A DNA stretch of 64,000 bases from DASXMT01 sp963755985 (GCA_963755985.1 CAVWLO010000003.1:310001-374000), one strand, 5' to 3'. Shown: positions 26,459 through 35,652, counted from the stretch's first letter. Program-made: numbers and translations. Notes: generated by a model not told the origin, from the sequence alone.

Positions 26459-27508
26459 GTGCGTTCGCTTCCCGTTCAGACGTCCGATCTCACCCCGGCC
26501 TGGTTGTCGGGGGTGTTGGGCGTCGAGGTCGAGGACGTGACCGTCCTCGACCATACCTCGGCCACGAACCAACGGGTGCGCATCGGCCTCACGTACGCGG
26601 CGAGCGCGGGTCCGTTGTCGCTGTTCGTGAAAATTGCTTCGCTGGACCCGGCCCACCGCGAGATGATCGGTGCCAGCGGTATGGGTGAGCGGGAGGCGAG
26701 GTTCTACGCCGATGTCGCCCCGTCGGTCGACTTGCGAGTGCCTCGCGCCTACTACGCGGCCTCGGCCGACGACGGCAGCTTTGCCCTGCTCCTCGAAGAC
26801 CTCACCGCCGGGGGGTGCGCATTCTCGGACGGCGCGTGGGGGGTGACGGCCGACGCCGCCGCCGTTGCTCTGGAGGAGATGGCACGCTTCCACGCCCGTT
26901 TCGAGGATCCCGCCGTGCGTTCAGCAGTCGCCCCCTGGCTGGCCGCGCCCCAGCCACAGCGCAGCGACGTGGTCGCCCAGCTGATGCGCACTGTGCTCGA
27001 CGAGCACGGTGATGCGCTTTCGTCGGCCTATGTGGCCGCGGGCGAGCTGTACATCGAGCACCACGCCCAGCTCGACGAGCTGTGGAACACCGGCCCTCAG
27101 ACATACATTCACGGCGACACCCACATCGGCAACGTTTTCCTCGACCGCGGCCGGGTCGGCTTCCTCGACTGGGGTCTGTCGCGAGTGAGCACGCCCTTGC
27201 GCGATGTCAGCTACTTCTTGACGATGACGGTTGACCCCGAGGAGCGTCGACCGTCCGAGCGCGATCTGCTTCGCCTCTACCTCGACGCCCTCCGATCTGC
27301 CGGCGGTGCCGACATCGCTTTCGACGAGGCGTGGTCCATGCACCGGGTCCAGGCTGGCTACACCGTCGTTGCCACCTTCTTGGCCTTCATGCCATCGTAC
27401 GCAACGAGCGATAGCCAGGGCCTCGGGATCGCCCTGCGGAGGCACTCGGAGCTGGCCCTAGACGACCTCCAAGTCGTCGACGCCATGCGGGGAGCCGTCG
27501 CCACCTGA
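26459..27508 (+). CDS. Aminoglycoside-phosphotransferase-fold (APH) kinase
   Basis: About 349 residues of the APH/choline-kinase fold. The catalytic loop is YIHGDTHIGNVFLDRG and the metal-binding motif VGFLDWGLSR, with the ATP-lobe Lys in LSLFVKIAS. The pattern (FALLLEDLTAGG, RDVSYFLTM) resembles ecdysteroid-kinase-like or DUF1679 proteins often found in actinobacterial catabolic regions. The substrate is unknown. The start is uncertain: GTG 26459 fits homologue length, while the frame is open to a GTG at 26393; no clear ribosome site. Its end overlaps the convergent next gene by 51 bp. Confidence 0.8.
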   Translation: MRSLPVQTSDLTPAWLSGVLGVEVEDVTVLDHTSATNQRVRIGLTYAASAGPLSLFVKIASLDPAHREMIGASGMGEREARFYADVAPSVDLRVPRAYYAASADDGSFALLLEDLTAGGCAFSDGAWGVTADAAAVALEEMARFHARFEDPAVRSAVAPWLAAPQPQRSDVVAQLMRTVLDEHGDALSSAYVAAGELYIEHHAQLDELWNTGPQTYIHGDTHIGNVFLDRGRVGFLDWGLSRVSTPLRDVSYFLTMTVDPEERRPSERDLLRLYLDALRSAGGADIAFDEAWSMHRVQAGYTVVATFLAFMPSYATSDSQGLGIALRRHSELALDDLQVVDAMRGAVAT

Positions 27509-27919
27509 GCGCGGCCACGGGTCGTCGAGCACCCCCAGCTGAATGAACAGGCCGAGCTTGTCGGCTCCGATCCATTCATTAACGACCTTGTCGCCCTCGA
27601 AGTGCATGATCGTTACCACCCTTTCCTCCACGGCTCGTCCCGTCGGGGGCCGGCCCACGTATCCCCCCGTGTCGGTACCGCGGAATGTGCTTCTCAGAAC
27701 GACCGCGTCGCGGGTCACGATCAGCTCTTCGATGTCGAGGTGGAGATTGGGAAACGCCTCGTGGTATCGGCGGATCGGTTCGACTCTGGCCGAAGGCCCT
27801 GCACCAAACGCATTTCTGTACTTCTCGCTGTAGAGATCAGCGGCCGCTTCGTAGTTACGGCCATTCCAGACCTCGTCAAGGAACCTCCGCACTTGCGTCT
27901 CGCGCTCGGCAACTTCCAT
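27458..27919 (-). CDS. SnoaL-like / NTF2-fold ester-cyclase-type protein
   Basis: A 153-residue NTF2-fold protein: VRRFLDEVWNGRNYEAAADL at the start, YHEAFPNLHLDIEELIV, VLRSTFRGTDTGGYVG and HFEGDKVVNEWIGADKLG are the usual SnoaL/ester-cyclase blocks. It is probably an isomerase, cyclase or hydrolase of a polyketide- or steroid-like molecule. ATG 27919 has GGAG upstream. Its last 17 codons overlap the 3' end of the convergent kinase gene. Confidence 0.85.
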   Translation of the reverse strand: MEVAERETQVRRFLDEVWNGRNYEAAADLYSEKYRNAFGAGPSARVEPIRRYHEAFPNLHLDIEELIVTRDAVVLRSTFRGTDTGGYVGRPPTGRAVEERVVTIMHFEGDKVVNEWIGADKLGLFIQLGVLDDPWPRSGGDGSPHGVDDLEVV

Positions 27920-28285
27920 CGCCACTCCGTTCCCAGCAATAGATCGTTCAGTGGGCTGATTGCCCGGTACGGCCGATATCAATCGGCACGCTAGTACCGG
28001 AGCACTGACCCCATCGTGCCAGCGTGTCCCCCCGGCCCGGCGGTAGGTAACTCCGGCAACACTCCCACCATTCAGCTTTTGATCGACGGCACTGAAGTGG
28101 CTGCACCGATTCTCTACCTGCGCTCAACAGTCGTGGCGTGATGCGACGAACAAGGGTTCGAGAGGTCACCCACACGATGTCCGAGGAGACGGATGGACCT
28201 CGGGCTACCCGCCGGCTCAGGTCGGCCCGAGGGTACACTCCCCACAGAAGTGACCATCGGTGGAATCCCATGCAGAGGAGCCGAC
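27920..28285. other. Intergenic region without recognisable gene
   Basis: Divergent spacer between the SnoaL-like gene and the TIGR03086-type gene. I see no gene, RNA or clear operator in it. Confidence 0.5.
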
Positions 28286-28828
28286 ATGACCGAAGCACTG
28301 GCATTGTGGAGACAGGTTGCTGACGGCTTCAGCCTGCGACTGCGGGAGGTCGGGTCCGATGATTGGTCATTGCCAACGTGTTGTGACCGCTGGGATGTAA
28401 CCAAGCTGGTCGATCATGCGATTGGGGCACAACGGATGGTGCCCAAGGCGCTTGGCGCGACCGGTGACATCGACATGACGGGAGACGATCTCGTACTGGT
28501 CTGGGACACGGTTCGTTCGGCCGCCGATGAGGCGCTGAGCGCACCGGGAGCGTTTGATGAGGTCGTCAAGCTCCCGTTCGGCGAGATGCCTGTCCAAGAG
28601 GGCTTGGGGCTTCCTCTCGGAGATCTGTTGGTCCATTCCTGGGACCTCGCCAGAGCCATCGGTGCAGATGATCGGTTGCTTCCGGAAGCATGTGCTGTGG
28701 TCTACGCCACTTTGGAGCCCATTGATGGCCTTATCCGCGCACCTACCTTTTTCGGGCCAAAGTTGGAACCTGCTGCTGATGCCGACACACAAGACACACT
28801 TCTCGCATTTGTGGGTCGCCAAGTCTGA
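28286..28828 (+). CDS. TIGR03086 / mycothiol-dependent maleylpyruvate isomerase-like (DinB-fold) protein
   Basis: A 180-residue four-helix-bundle protein of the MDMPI/TIGR03086 type. It shows LREVGSDDWSLPTCCDRWDVTKLVDHAIGAQ (read as overlapping segments) with the metal-binding His in VDHAIG, and GDLLVHSWDLARAIG with the second His. The family is linked to mycothiol-dependent detoxification and metal binding. ATG 28286 has a good GAGGAG site. Confidence 0.83.
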   Translation: MTEALALWRQVADGFSLRLREVGSDDWSLPTCCDRWDVTKLVDHAIGAQRMVPKALGATGDIDMTGDDLVLVWDTVRSAADEALSAPGAFDEVVKLPFGEMPVQEGLGLPLGDLLVHSWDLARAIGADDRLLPEACAVVYATLEPIDGLIRAPTFFGPKLEPAADADTQDTLLAFVGRQV

Positions 28829-28941
28829 CCTTGCGACTGATCGGGCCACCTTCCCGACGCTACGACGACCTTCCTGCAATCATCGAGTGGAGATGGTGGG
28901 AATCGAGACTTAATCTAGGACCCTTCGGCAGCCTATTCGAG

Positions 28942-30051
28942 TCACCCTCCGCCGAGGGCGTCGTCGGCCAACTCGGTGCGGAAGCGCTGGTCGTCTCGGC
29001 GGCTGAAGTGCGGGGCGACGTAGCGGGCAAACAGTTCGAGGGACCGGTTCCACCGGTCGCTGGCGACCCACTCTCGGGAGTTGAAGAGGAGCGTCCCGAA
29101 GCCGCCGAGATCGTCGTGCATGTTGTGGATCTGGGCTCTGCACTCCGCCGGTGAGCCGATAATCCAGGGAATGTTCTCGACCATCCAGTCGAAGGTGACA
29201 TCGGCGTCGGGCATGTCCGCGTCGCGCTTCATGAGGGGGGCCAGGCCTATCTTGAACAAGTAGTCGTAGGACTGGCGCAAGCTCTCCCTGATCTCGCTCA
29301 TCGCCGCGTCCTTGGAGTCCGAGACATAGACCTCGCGACAGATGCGCCAATCCCGGCGGGCCCGCTCCGGGTCTCGCCCCGATCGCTCCGCCGCCTCGGC
29401 CAACGCCGCCCCCTGGCTGCGTAGGTCGGGCATGCCCGGATTGGACTCGATCTGGACGGGAGTGAAATAGATGCTCAGCGCGCCATACCCGCGGCTGCCG
29501 CACAGGTCGAAGTTGTGGACTCCGGACATACCGGCGATGGCGAATTGCGGGAACTCCTGGTAGGGGCGCACCTGGATGCGCTTGTGGTCGAGGTTCCAGA
29601 ACTTGCCGTCGAAGTTGATGTAGTCAGTGGATGCGTAGAGGGCCTCGATGATGTCCAGGGCTTCGCGGAGGCGGGGGGTACCCTCGCTTGGGTCGAGGTG
29701 GAAGAAGCGTTTGTCGCTGACTAGACCACCGCCGCCGAAGCCGTATATGAGCCGGCCGTGAGTCAGGTGGTCGAGGAAGGCGAGCCGCTCGGCGACCATG
29801 AAGGGGTCGTGATAGGGCAGGTTGATAGTCCCCGTACCGAGGCCGATCCGATGAGTCACCGCTGACGCCTTGGCGATGAAGATATCGGGGGCGGGGATGT
29901 TCTCGTAGGCGCCAGTGTGGTGCTCGCCCACCCAAACCTCGTCGTAGCCGAGTCGATCGGCCAGCGCCATCTCCTCGAGCTTCAGGTCATACGACAGCGT
30001 CCAGTTGGACCACGGAAACGGTTCGGGCATCAAGAACAGACCAAATCGCAC
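28942..30051 (-). CDS. Luciferase-like monooxygenase (bacterial luciferase alpha-like group)
   Basis: A 369-residue LLM protein with DEVWVGEHHTGAYENIPAP, the classical E-H-H of FMN/F420 LLM enzymes, then NLPYHDPFMVAERLAFLDHL, GRLIYGFGGGGLVSDKRFF and IIGSPAECRAQIHNM. It is closer to the FMNH2-type luciferase/alkane-monooxygenase group than the two LLM genes at the start of the window. GTG 30051 with GAGGGGG upstream is the best start. The substrate is unknown. Confidence 0.85.
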   Translation of the reverse strand: MRFGLFLMPEPFPWSNWTLSYDLKLEEMALADRLGYDEVWVGEHHTGAYENIPAPDIFIAKASAVTHRIGLGTGTINLPYHDPFMVAERLAFLDHLTHGRLIYGFGGGGLVSDKRFFHLDPSEGTPRLREALDIIEALYASTDYINFDGKFWNLDHKRIQVRPYQEFPQFAIAGMSGVHNFDLCGSRGYGALSIYFTPVQIESNPGMPDLRSQGAALAEAAERSGRDPERARRDWRICREVYVSDSKDAAMSEIRESLRQSYDYLFKIGLAPLMKRDADMPDADVTFDWMVENIPWIIGSPAECRAQIHNMHDDLGGFGTLLFNSREWVASDRWNRSLELFARYVAPHFSRRDDQRFRTELADDALGGG

Positions 30052-30538
30052 GATTACCCCCTCATCGCATCCATTTTGGTGGGCGCAGTCTAGCGAGCCG
30101 TATCTCGGGCCAATTGGCCATGTGGCCCGGACGACGCGCTGAACCTGACGGTCCACCGCTTCCTGGCCTCCCGAAATCGGACTTCGATCCGGTGCACTGG
30201 CGATGCAGGTTCGCGCTCGTCGAGGTCCGGGTGGCTTACGAAAACCCACTCCCGGCCGTATTGGGTGTCAGCGGTCGGAATCAATTCTGCGGGTGCCGAA
30301 AGGTCATCCGCAGCTGCAACCAGGACTTTCGGTGCAACAGTCCCGGCGAGGATGCCCGTATGGTGCACTCGTCCTCTACTTGGGGTTCGTTCGCGTGGTC
30401 CACCTTTTCCGCCTCGCGAGCCGCACTCAGTCGTCCTCTGCCGGTTCTGTACGTGTTCCCCCGGCAACTTCGAGCGTGAGCTCGGTCAGGTGACCGCAAT
30501 GAAGAAATGCGACGAGTCGATTCCACCGCCGTTCGCCA
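30052..30538. other. Intergenic region without recognisable gene
   Basis: About 490 bp between two minus-strand genes. Overlapping open frames exist on both strands, but none shows a family signature or ribosome site. It probably contains the promoter of the luciferase-like gene. Confidence 0.45.
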
Positions 30539-31273
30539 TCAGCCGTACGTCTGGTAGGCGGTGACCCAGTTGGAAGCAATGGCCTGCTGGGCCGCCCCGA
30601 GGGAGAGCTGCCCCGAACAGACCAGGTTGTTTAGCCTGCTCTCGAGTTGGTCCTTTGTGTTGGCGAACGAGGTGGCATTGGGGTTGTCCGGCGGCTCGAC
30701 CCACAGATTCGCCGGGTCGTTCGGGTCGCCACCTAGCTCCAGTGAAATCAGGTGGTCATACTCGGCGACGTGGAGCGACCCGGCATAGCCGTAGGCGGCG
30801 GCCGAAGCCTCCTTTTCCGGCTCGGTGACACTCTCCGGGGGGCGGATGGTCGAGGTGAACCCACTGGTACAGATGGTCGAGCCGACGTCGGCCTGGGTGA
30901 CCTGCGGATCGACGGCGCCCGGCGTGCAGTGCGGATCTGGGAGTGGGTCGGACCCGACATAGGTGTAGTGGCACGACCCCGGGGCGGGCTGCGGCTGGAC
31001 GGAGTAGGTGACTTGGGCGCCCGGGCCGACCTGGATTGCGGTTGTCGGGGCCGGAACCGTGGTCGGGGGAGGCGGCGGAGCCGGGGCAGTTGTAGCGGTT
31101 GGTGCCGGGGTCGGCGGCGGAGCGGCCTTGGTGGTCACGGTCCCGCGCATGGCCGGGGTGGCAGTCCTGGCGGTGGAGGCTGAAGACCGAGTCGAGGACC
31201 GCTGGGTGCAGCTGGTGCTCGCGACGAGGGCAACGGTGGCGAATGCGAGTGCAGCCAAGGTCCGTCGCTTCAT
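30539..31273 (-). CDS. Secreted lipoprotein-like protein with HNH-like C-terminal domain
   Basis: A 244-residue exported protein. The signal peptide is MKRRTLAALAFATVALVAST followed by Cys (lipobox-like ASTSC), then a Thr/Pro/Ala-rich linker (about 30-80). The C-terminal half ends in AEYDHLISLELGGDPNDPAN, LWVEPPD and NTKDQLESRLN, the pattern of small HNH-type domains (D-H-L-I-x-L-E-L-G-G, N-L-W). It could be a surface nuclease or a fold relative without activity. ATG 31273 is preferred over an in-frame GTG at 31282. Confidence 0.75.
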   Translation of the reverse strand: MKRRTLAALAFATVALVASTSCTQRSSTRSSASTARTATPAMRGTVTTKAAPPPTPAPTATTAPAPPPPPTTVPAPTTAIQVGPGAQVTYSVQPQPAPGSCHYTYVGSDPLPDPHCTPGAVDPQVTQADVGSTICTSGFTSTIRPPESVTEPEKEASAAAYGYAGSLHVAEYDHLISLELGGDPNDPANLWVEPPDNPNATSFANTKDQLESRLNNLVCSGQLSLGAAQQAIASNWVTAYQTYG

Positions 31274-31567
31274 GAGTGCCACCTTGGCACAGGGGTGCGC
31301 GTGGGGATCGATGGCGTCCCGGGCCGGGCCCTTGGCGATCTCCGCCGACCGGAGCCGTCAAATCTTGCCGGGGTTGGCGCCGTGGTCGATGCCATGCCGT
31401 GGCGTCATCCTCGTGATCGGGTTCCCAGGAGGCCCGGCCTCGGTCCCGGGCTTCCCAGAAGCTCCTCGGGGCGCTTTATCTAAGCCCTGATCCACCGATT
31501 CTGACCCGGTGATCGGCTGTTCTGTGGCCGGGTTGAGCGGGTGTGATGGAGGGTGTTGCGAGTCGTC

Positions 31568-32145
31568 TTACACCGGTGCGAAGGCGCGCCGGGTTAGAGG
31601 TGGCATGAGGTGATCACCAGATGTTGGCGGACGGTGTCGTTCACGTCCGGGCCGTTGCCTCAGGTGACGAGCACGATGTTCCGGTAACGGTCGAGCGCGG
31701 TGACGAAGCGGTCCACCCAGGGCTGACCGGAGCGGCATGTGCACTGTGAAGCGTCGGGCTGAACGAGTGAGCCGACCCGGAGCGCTGAAGTAGCGCCGAC
31801 GCAGTGTCTCGGTGGTGACGATGCCATCGCCGAGACCGAATCGGGAGCTCCAGCGGGCCAGGTTGTGGGCCATGACGTTCAAAGCAAGCCAGTCGGCGTT
31901 TGCTCCGAAGCGACCCGACGGCAGGTGGGTGAGACCGACGCCGTACTTCAAGTCCCTGATGACGTTCTCGATGTCGGCATGACGACGATGGTCGGCCTCG
32001 AGCTCGAGCATCTCGCCCTCGCGGTCGGTGATGAAGGCGTGGTAGGAGAACCCGGTGAACAACGCCAGCTGGCTGCCCGGCGTGGGCGGGACCCGCCGCA
32101 CGATCAGGCGATACAGCCGTCCCTTGGCGCCGAAAGGCCGGAGCG
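31568..32145 (-). pseudogene. IS1380-family transposase, truncated C-terminal part
   Basis: The frame encodes the end of an IS1380-type DDE transposase: ALFTGFSYHAFITDREGEML, EADHRRHADIENVIRDLKYG and ALNVMAHNLARWSSRFGLGD are characteristic, with the final catalytic Glu in the I-E-N-V-I-R-D-L-K block. The N-terminal two thirds are absent because the sulfotransferase-like gene begins directly at the boundary. Near the C-terminus (RRYFSAPGRL onward) the frame is disturbed too. It is inactive debris at the left edge of the sulfur island. Confidence 0.8.
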
Positions 32146-32766
32146 CTATATGAGCGGGTCCATCCCAACCAGTGCTCGGAACTCATCGGTTGTATTCGTG
32201 ACAGGGAATGGATCGCCCGGAACGTTCAGGCCTAGTCGATTACAGATTGGGTCCCACCCATCCTCTGGAGTCCATTCCAACAGTCTCGTTGAAGGAATTG
32301 CTTGTCGCACAGAGGAGTTGTGGCGCTCGTACGCATCCATCATTGCGGTGGCATCATCAAAGCGATCGCTGAAGCGATCATGGAGTAGCACCCGCACTGA
32401 GTCCATCCAAGGCTGCAGTTCAGGCGGCACCTTGTCGAACGCCTGGAAGATCGTGTTCGATGCGCTGCGATACCACGATTCTGGATCCCGCACCGACAAC
32501 AGCACCAAGGCATCGGGGTTAGCCGCTGATAGTTCGGGCCAGAATGAACACCCTGGCCAGTCGACGAGCGAGACGTAGCCAGCAGGCATGACGGACCAAT
32601 CGACGGTGCCACCTTCGATGGCGTTGATCCATCCCGGCGCTTGACCCGGATCGCCCATGATCTCAATCATGTGGTGACACGGTCCGCCTAACAGCTGTTC
32701 CAGCGCGATCTTCAACGAATGGGTGCCGGTCCGACCGACACCAGCACCGACAACCTTGAGCGACAT
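32146..32766 (-). CDS. Sulfotransferase family protein (P-loop, sulfotransferase_4 type)
   Basis: A 206-residue P-loop protein. The N-terminal PAPS-binding loop is GAGVGRTGTHSLKIALEQL, and ALVLLSVRDPESWYRSASNT carries the 3'-phosphate-binding Arg/Ser motif. By family knowledge it moves sulfate from PAPS to a hydroxyl. It abuts the truncated IS1380 remnant; its stop lies at the junction, but the C-terminus looks complete. Confidence 0.85.
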   Translation of the reverse strand: MSLKVVGAGVGRTGTHSLKIALEQLLGGPCHHMIEIMGDPGQAPGWINAIEGGTVDWSVMPAGYVSLVDWPGCSFWPELSAANPDALVLLSVRDPESWYRSASNTIFQAFDKVPPELQPWMDSVRVLLHDRFSDRFDDATAMMDAYERHNSSVRQAIPSTRLLEWTPEDGWDPICNRLGLNVPGDPFPVTNTTDEFRALVGMDPLI

Positions 32767-32924
32767 GCTGTATCCCCCCCGTAGCAGACTGCCGACCCGG
32801 CGGCGGCTCGGCGCGGTACATAGTGACGTAGCTGAGCTAGGCCGTCCACTCGTTCTTCGGGAGGGGCATTCTTGGCGCCCTACCCCGCTGGGGTTGAAAT
32901 GCCGTCAAAGTCCGCCACCAAGGC

Positions 32925-33392
32925 CTACGTGAAGATGATCTCACCACCCGCGGCCATGGCGTAGAACTCACCGACGGTGATGATGTCCATGACCTGTTCG
33001 ATCAAGTCGTCCTTGGTCAACTCAAACAGATCCGTCGATGCCTTGCAGGCATAGATCCCTGCGCCCGTATCAGCGATCATCTCGACGAACTCGGGAATGG
33101 GGGGGATGTCGAGCTTCTCCATCTTCTTCTCGAGGTAGTGGGTCATGACCGACGACACGCCCGGCAGCCCGCCGGCGATGGTGGCCAGGTGCAGGCCGGG
33201 GTTTCCGACGGTGGCCACCTTGATGTGGTCGCTTGTCGACTGATGAACCACGTCGAGGCCGAAGAACGTGAAGAAGAGATTGGCCTCGATCCCCTCAGCA
33301 CGGGCACCATTGGCCATGATCAGCGCCGGATAGACACCTTCCAATGAGCCTTTCGAGACAATGATCGACATCTTTTGGATCGGGTCACTCAT
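32925..33392 (-). CDS. DsrE/DsrF/TusD-like sulfur-relay protein
   Basis: A 155-residue DsrE-fold protein of the DsrE/DrsH-like group: MSIIVSKGSLEGVYPALIMA, EANLFFTFFGLDVVHQST, and GIYACKASTDLFELTKDDLI with the single conserved Cys that would carry persulfide sulfur. It follows the DsrC-like and SQR-like genes on the same strand (38 bp gap), so it is probably the third gene of a sulfide-oxidation/sulfur-transfer operon. The frame is open upstream, but ATG 33392 fits the family. Confidence 0.88.
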   Translation of the reverse strand: MSDPIQKMSIIVSKGSLEGVYPALIMANGARAEGIEANLFFTFFGLDVVHQSTSDHIKVATVGNPGLHLATIAGGLPGVSSVMTHYLEKKMEKLDIPPIPEFVEMIADTGAGIYACKASTDLFELTKDDLIEQVMDIITVGEFYAMAAGGEIIFT

Positions 33393-33430
33393 GGTGCACC
33401 TCTCTGTGTGATCGGAGACCGGCTGAGCGG

Positions 33431-33748
33431 TTAGATGCAGCCGCGCGGCTTGGGGATGCCCGCGATCTTGGCGGCCATCTTGGCCGGACCCTTCGGAAAC
33501 AGCTGATAGAGCTCCTTGATCGAGACGCCGGACGTCTTGCCGAGGACCCGGACGGTGGGTCCGGTTCCCTTCTCGGCGTACTCGGTCCGCATGAACTTGA
33601 TCACCTGCCACTGAGGCTGGCTGAGGTCGTCGATGCCCTGCTCACTGGCGATCTCCGGCGCCATCGCTTCGGTCCACTGGCTCGGGTCCTCAAAGAAACC
33701 TTGATCGTTGACGGTAACAGTGGTACCGGCATAGGTGACTGTGGGCAT
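33431..33748 (-). CDS. DsrC/TusE-like sulfur-carrier protein with single C-terminal Cys
   Basis: A 105-residue protein of the DsrC/TusE fold: VNDQGFFEDPSQWTEAMAPE, QWQVIKFMRTEYAEKG, PTVRVLGKTSGVSIKELYQL and the swinging arm KMAAKIAGIPKPRGCI. The penultimate Cys104 (CysA) is present, whereas the second Cys of true DsrC, about eleven residues earlier, is Ala93. That pattern suits a TusE-like or related persulfide carrier rather than the dissimilatory sulfite-reductase substrate. It lies between the SQR-like and DsrE genes. Confidence 0.9.
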   Translation of the reverse strand: MPTVTYAGTTVTVNDQGFFEDPSQWTEAMAPEIASEQGIDDLSQPQWQVIKFMRTEYAEKGTGPTVRVLGKTSGVSIKELYQLFPKGPAKMAAKIAGIPKPRGCI

Positions 33749-33792
33749 GTCGGCTCCTTATCCTTTGATCTGACGAATTGCGGCTCGGGCGG

Positions 33793-35037
33793 TCATGGGG
33801 CGCTCTGGAAGTTCTTGCCCCGGGTGGGCATGGCCGTGCCGACACCGGGAAGGTCACGTCCGGGCAGCAGGCTGTGCCAGTAGAGCGGCTGGAACAACAG
33901 CTTCCCGAGGTGGTTGAGCCGTGATTCCTTCAAGAGCGGCAGACCCACCGAGGTGGGGAAGTGCCCGGGCAGGGGTTCGGTGTCATAGTTGAAGTCGATG
34001 AGCAGTGCCTTGCCGAAACCGGTCTCGATGAAGCAGTTGGTGTGTCCGTCAAAACTGTCGTCCAGGAGCTCGTCGGCCAGGAATCGCCGGACGTTCTCGA
34101 CGAGGACCTCCCCCTCAAAGTGGGTCACCGAACCTGCCTTCGATGTGGGAATTCCAGCGGCGTCGCCGATTGCGAAGACATTTGGTTTGGCGGTCGACTG
34201 CAGCGTGTGCTCGTCCACCGGCACGAAGCCCAACTCGTCCCCGAGTCCCGGGGATCTCGTCACGTAGCTGGCGCCACCGTGGAGGGGAACGACCACGGCC
34301 AGGTCGAAACCGACCTCACGCCCGTCGTAGGAGACGAGCCGTCCCCCGGATCCGTCCACCTCGCCGGTATTGAACTCGGTCACCAGGGCGACGCCCTTCT
34401 CGTCGAGCAACCCGCCAAGAGTCTTCGACGCCACCGGCTTGGTGAAGGCGCCGTCGAGGGGGGTCACATACGTCAACTCGACCCGATCGCGAATGCCGGT
34501 CTGCTGAAAGAACCAGTCGGCTAAGAAACAGAATTCGAGGGGTGCGACCGGGCATTTAATAGGCATGTCGACCACGTTCACCACGAGACGGCCTCCATCG
34601 AATCCCTCGAGTGCATCGTGCAGCGCGGCGGCTCCCGCGAGGTCGTAGAAGGTGAAGACCTTCTTCATCCAGCCCGGCCCGGTGAGCCCCTCGGTCTCCT
34701 CTTCGACCAAGATGGAACCCGAGGCGACGACCAGAACGTCATATGTGAGTTCCGATCCGTCTCCCAGATGGACTGTGTCCGTATCGATGTCGACACACTC
34801 GACTGGAACCTGACGGAACTCGATGCCCCGATGCAATTGATGATGCCTAGAGCGGACGATCTGGTCGGTATGGCTCAACCCGAATGGGACGAAGAGCAAT
34901 CCTGGCTGGTAGACGTGATCATCGTTCTGATCAACGACGACGATCTGGATGACTTCTGTGGGAAAGAGATGCCGCATGCGATTGGCGCTGAGTGTGCCCC
35001 CGGTTCCCCCGCCCAGGATCACGATCCGTTTGGTCAT
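33793..35037 (-). CDS. Sulfide:quinone oxidoreductase-like FAD enzyme
   Basis: A 414-residue two-dinucleotide-binding flavoprotein: RIVILGGGTGGTLSANRMR at the N-terminus, DDHVYQPGLLFVPFGL, VVASGSI, DMPIKCPVAPLEFCFLADWF (the conserved Cys region of SQR), KPNVFAIGDAAGIPTSKAGS and a C-terminal amphipathic membrane-anchoring stretch. It should oxidise sulfide to polysulfide or persulfide and pass electrons to quinone. First gene of the SQR-DsrC-DsrE operon. ATG 35037 is chosen (MTKRIVILGG); the frame extends six codons. A weak palindrome (GATCCCATGTTGGGTC) sits just upstream. Confidence 0.87.
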   Translation of the reverse strand: MTKRIVILGGGTGGTLSANRMRHLFPTEVIQIVVVDQNDDHVYQPGLLFVPFGLSHTDQIVRSRHHQLHRGIEFRQVPVECVDIDTDTVHLGDGSELTYDVLVVASGSILVEEETEGLTGPGWMKKVFTFYDLAGAAALHDALEGFDGGRLVVNVVDMPIKCPVAPLEFCFLADWFFQQTGIRDRVELTYVTPLDGAFTKPVASKTLGGLLDEKGVALVTEFNTGEVDGSGGRLVSYDGREVGFDLAVVVPLHGGASYVTRSPGLGDELGFVPVDEHTLQSTAKPNVFAIGDAAGIPTSKAGSVTHFEGEVLVENVRRFLADELLDDSFDGHTNCFIETGFGKALLIDFNYDTEPLPGHFPTSVGLPLLKESRLNHLGKLLFQPLYWHSLLPGRDLPGVGTAMPTRGKNFQSAP

Positions 35038-35612
35038 GATCCCATGTTGGGTCATTCATCATGCTTCGACTAGGGCAATTCGACCCTCCTTGAGCCCAAA
35101 AGCCGGAATGGTCCGTCCGTTCAGCAGCATCGAACAGCCCCTCGGGGGCGTTCGGCATCTCCCTGGGCCTCGACTCGGCAGTGCTCGATCTCTGCCGAAT
35201 TGTCCAAGGTGCAAGGCTTGCCTCAGCGTCGGCGGCCATCGGAAACTGCCCACTGGCGGCCAACGTCCCCTCTGTACTCGTTAGTGGCAGTCGCTCTCAG
35301 ACCAAATGCAGCTTGCATCTAGCCCTGAAGAGCTCGCTCCGTAAGTGCCGCCATGTCTTGATGGCCCAGGGGTGTCGGGTGATACAGAAAACCCACCGTC
35401 ACCGTTTGGCCAGCTATCCAGCTCGCGTCGGGTGGAGCGCATGGACCCGTGCGTTTGGCCGATCACGTAGGGTCAGCCAGCAGCACGTGGGTTGTCTTCG
35501 CGACTTCAGCGAAGACCTGCTCTAGTCCCTGGCCCATCGAGCCCACCACTTGGTCGCCTCTCTGCGAACAGCTGTCGAACGGTGGAATAGGACGCTCCCA
35601 CAGTGTTGTAGA
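35038..35612. other. Intergenic region, possible gene remnants
   Basis: About 575 bp between divergent units. Open frames on both strands look accidental. Fragments on the minus strand (LLNGRTIPAFGLKEGRIALVE near 35070-35130, and QGLEQVFAEVAKTTHVLLADPT near 35465-35530, the latter faintly ArsR-like) may be scars of lost genes; I cannot assign them. Confidence 0.4.
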
Positions 35613-35631
35613 GTACCCCCCAGGGTATAAT
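35613..35631 (+). promoter_or_regulatory. CsoR/CstR-type operator overlapping a TATAAT -10 box
   Basis: GTACCCCCCAGGGTAT (35613-35628) follows the ATACCC-N4-GGGTAT pattern found five times in this island. Its right arm runs into TATAAT (35626-35631), a perfect -10 box for the DUF2892 gene starting at 35653. The -35 region (GTGTTG at 35603) is weak. A repressor bound here would block RNA polymerase directly. Confidence 0.75.
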
Positions 35632-35652
35632 GTACAAACAAAGGAAACAAAG

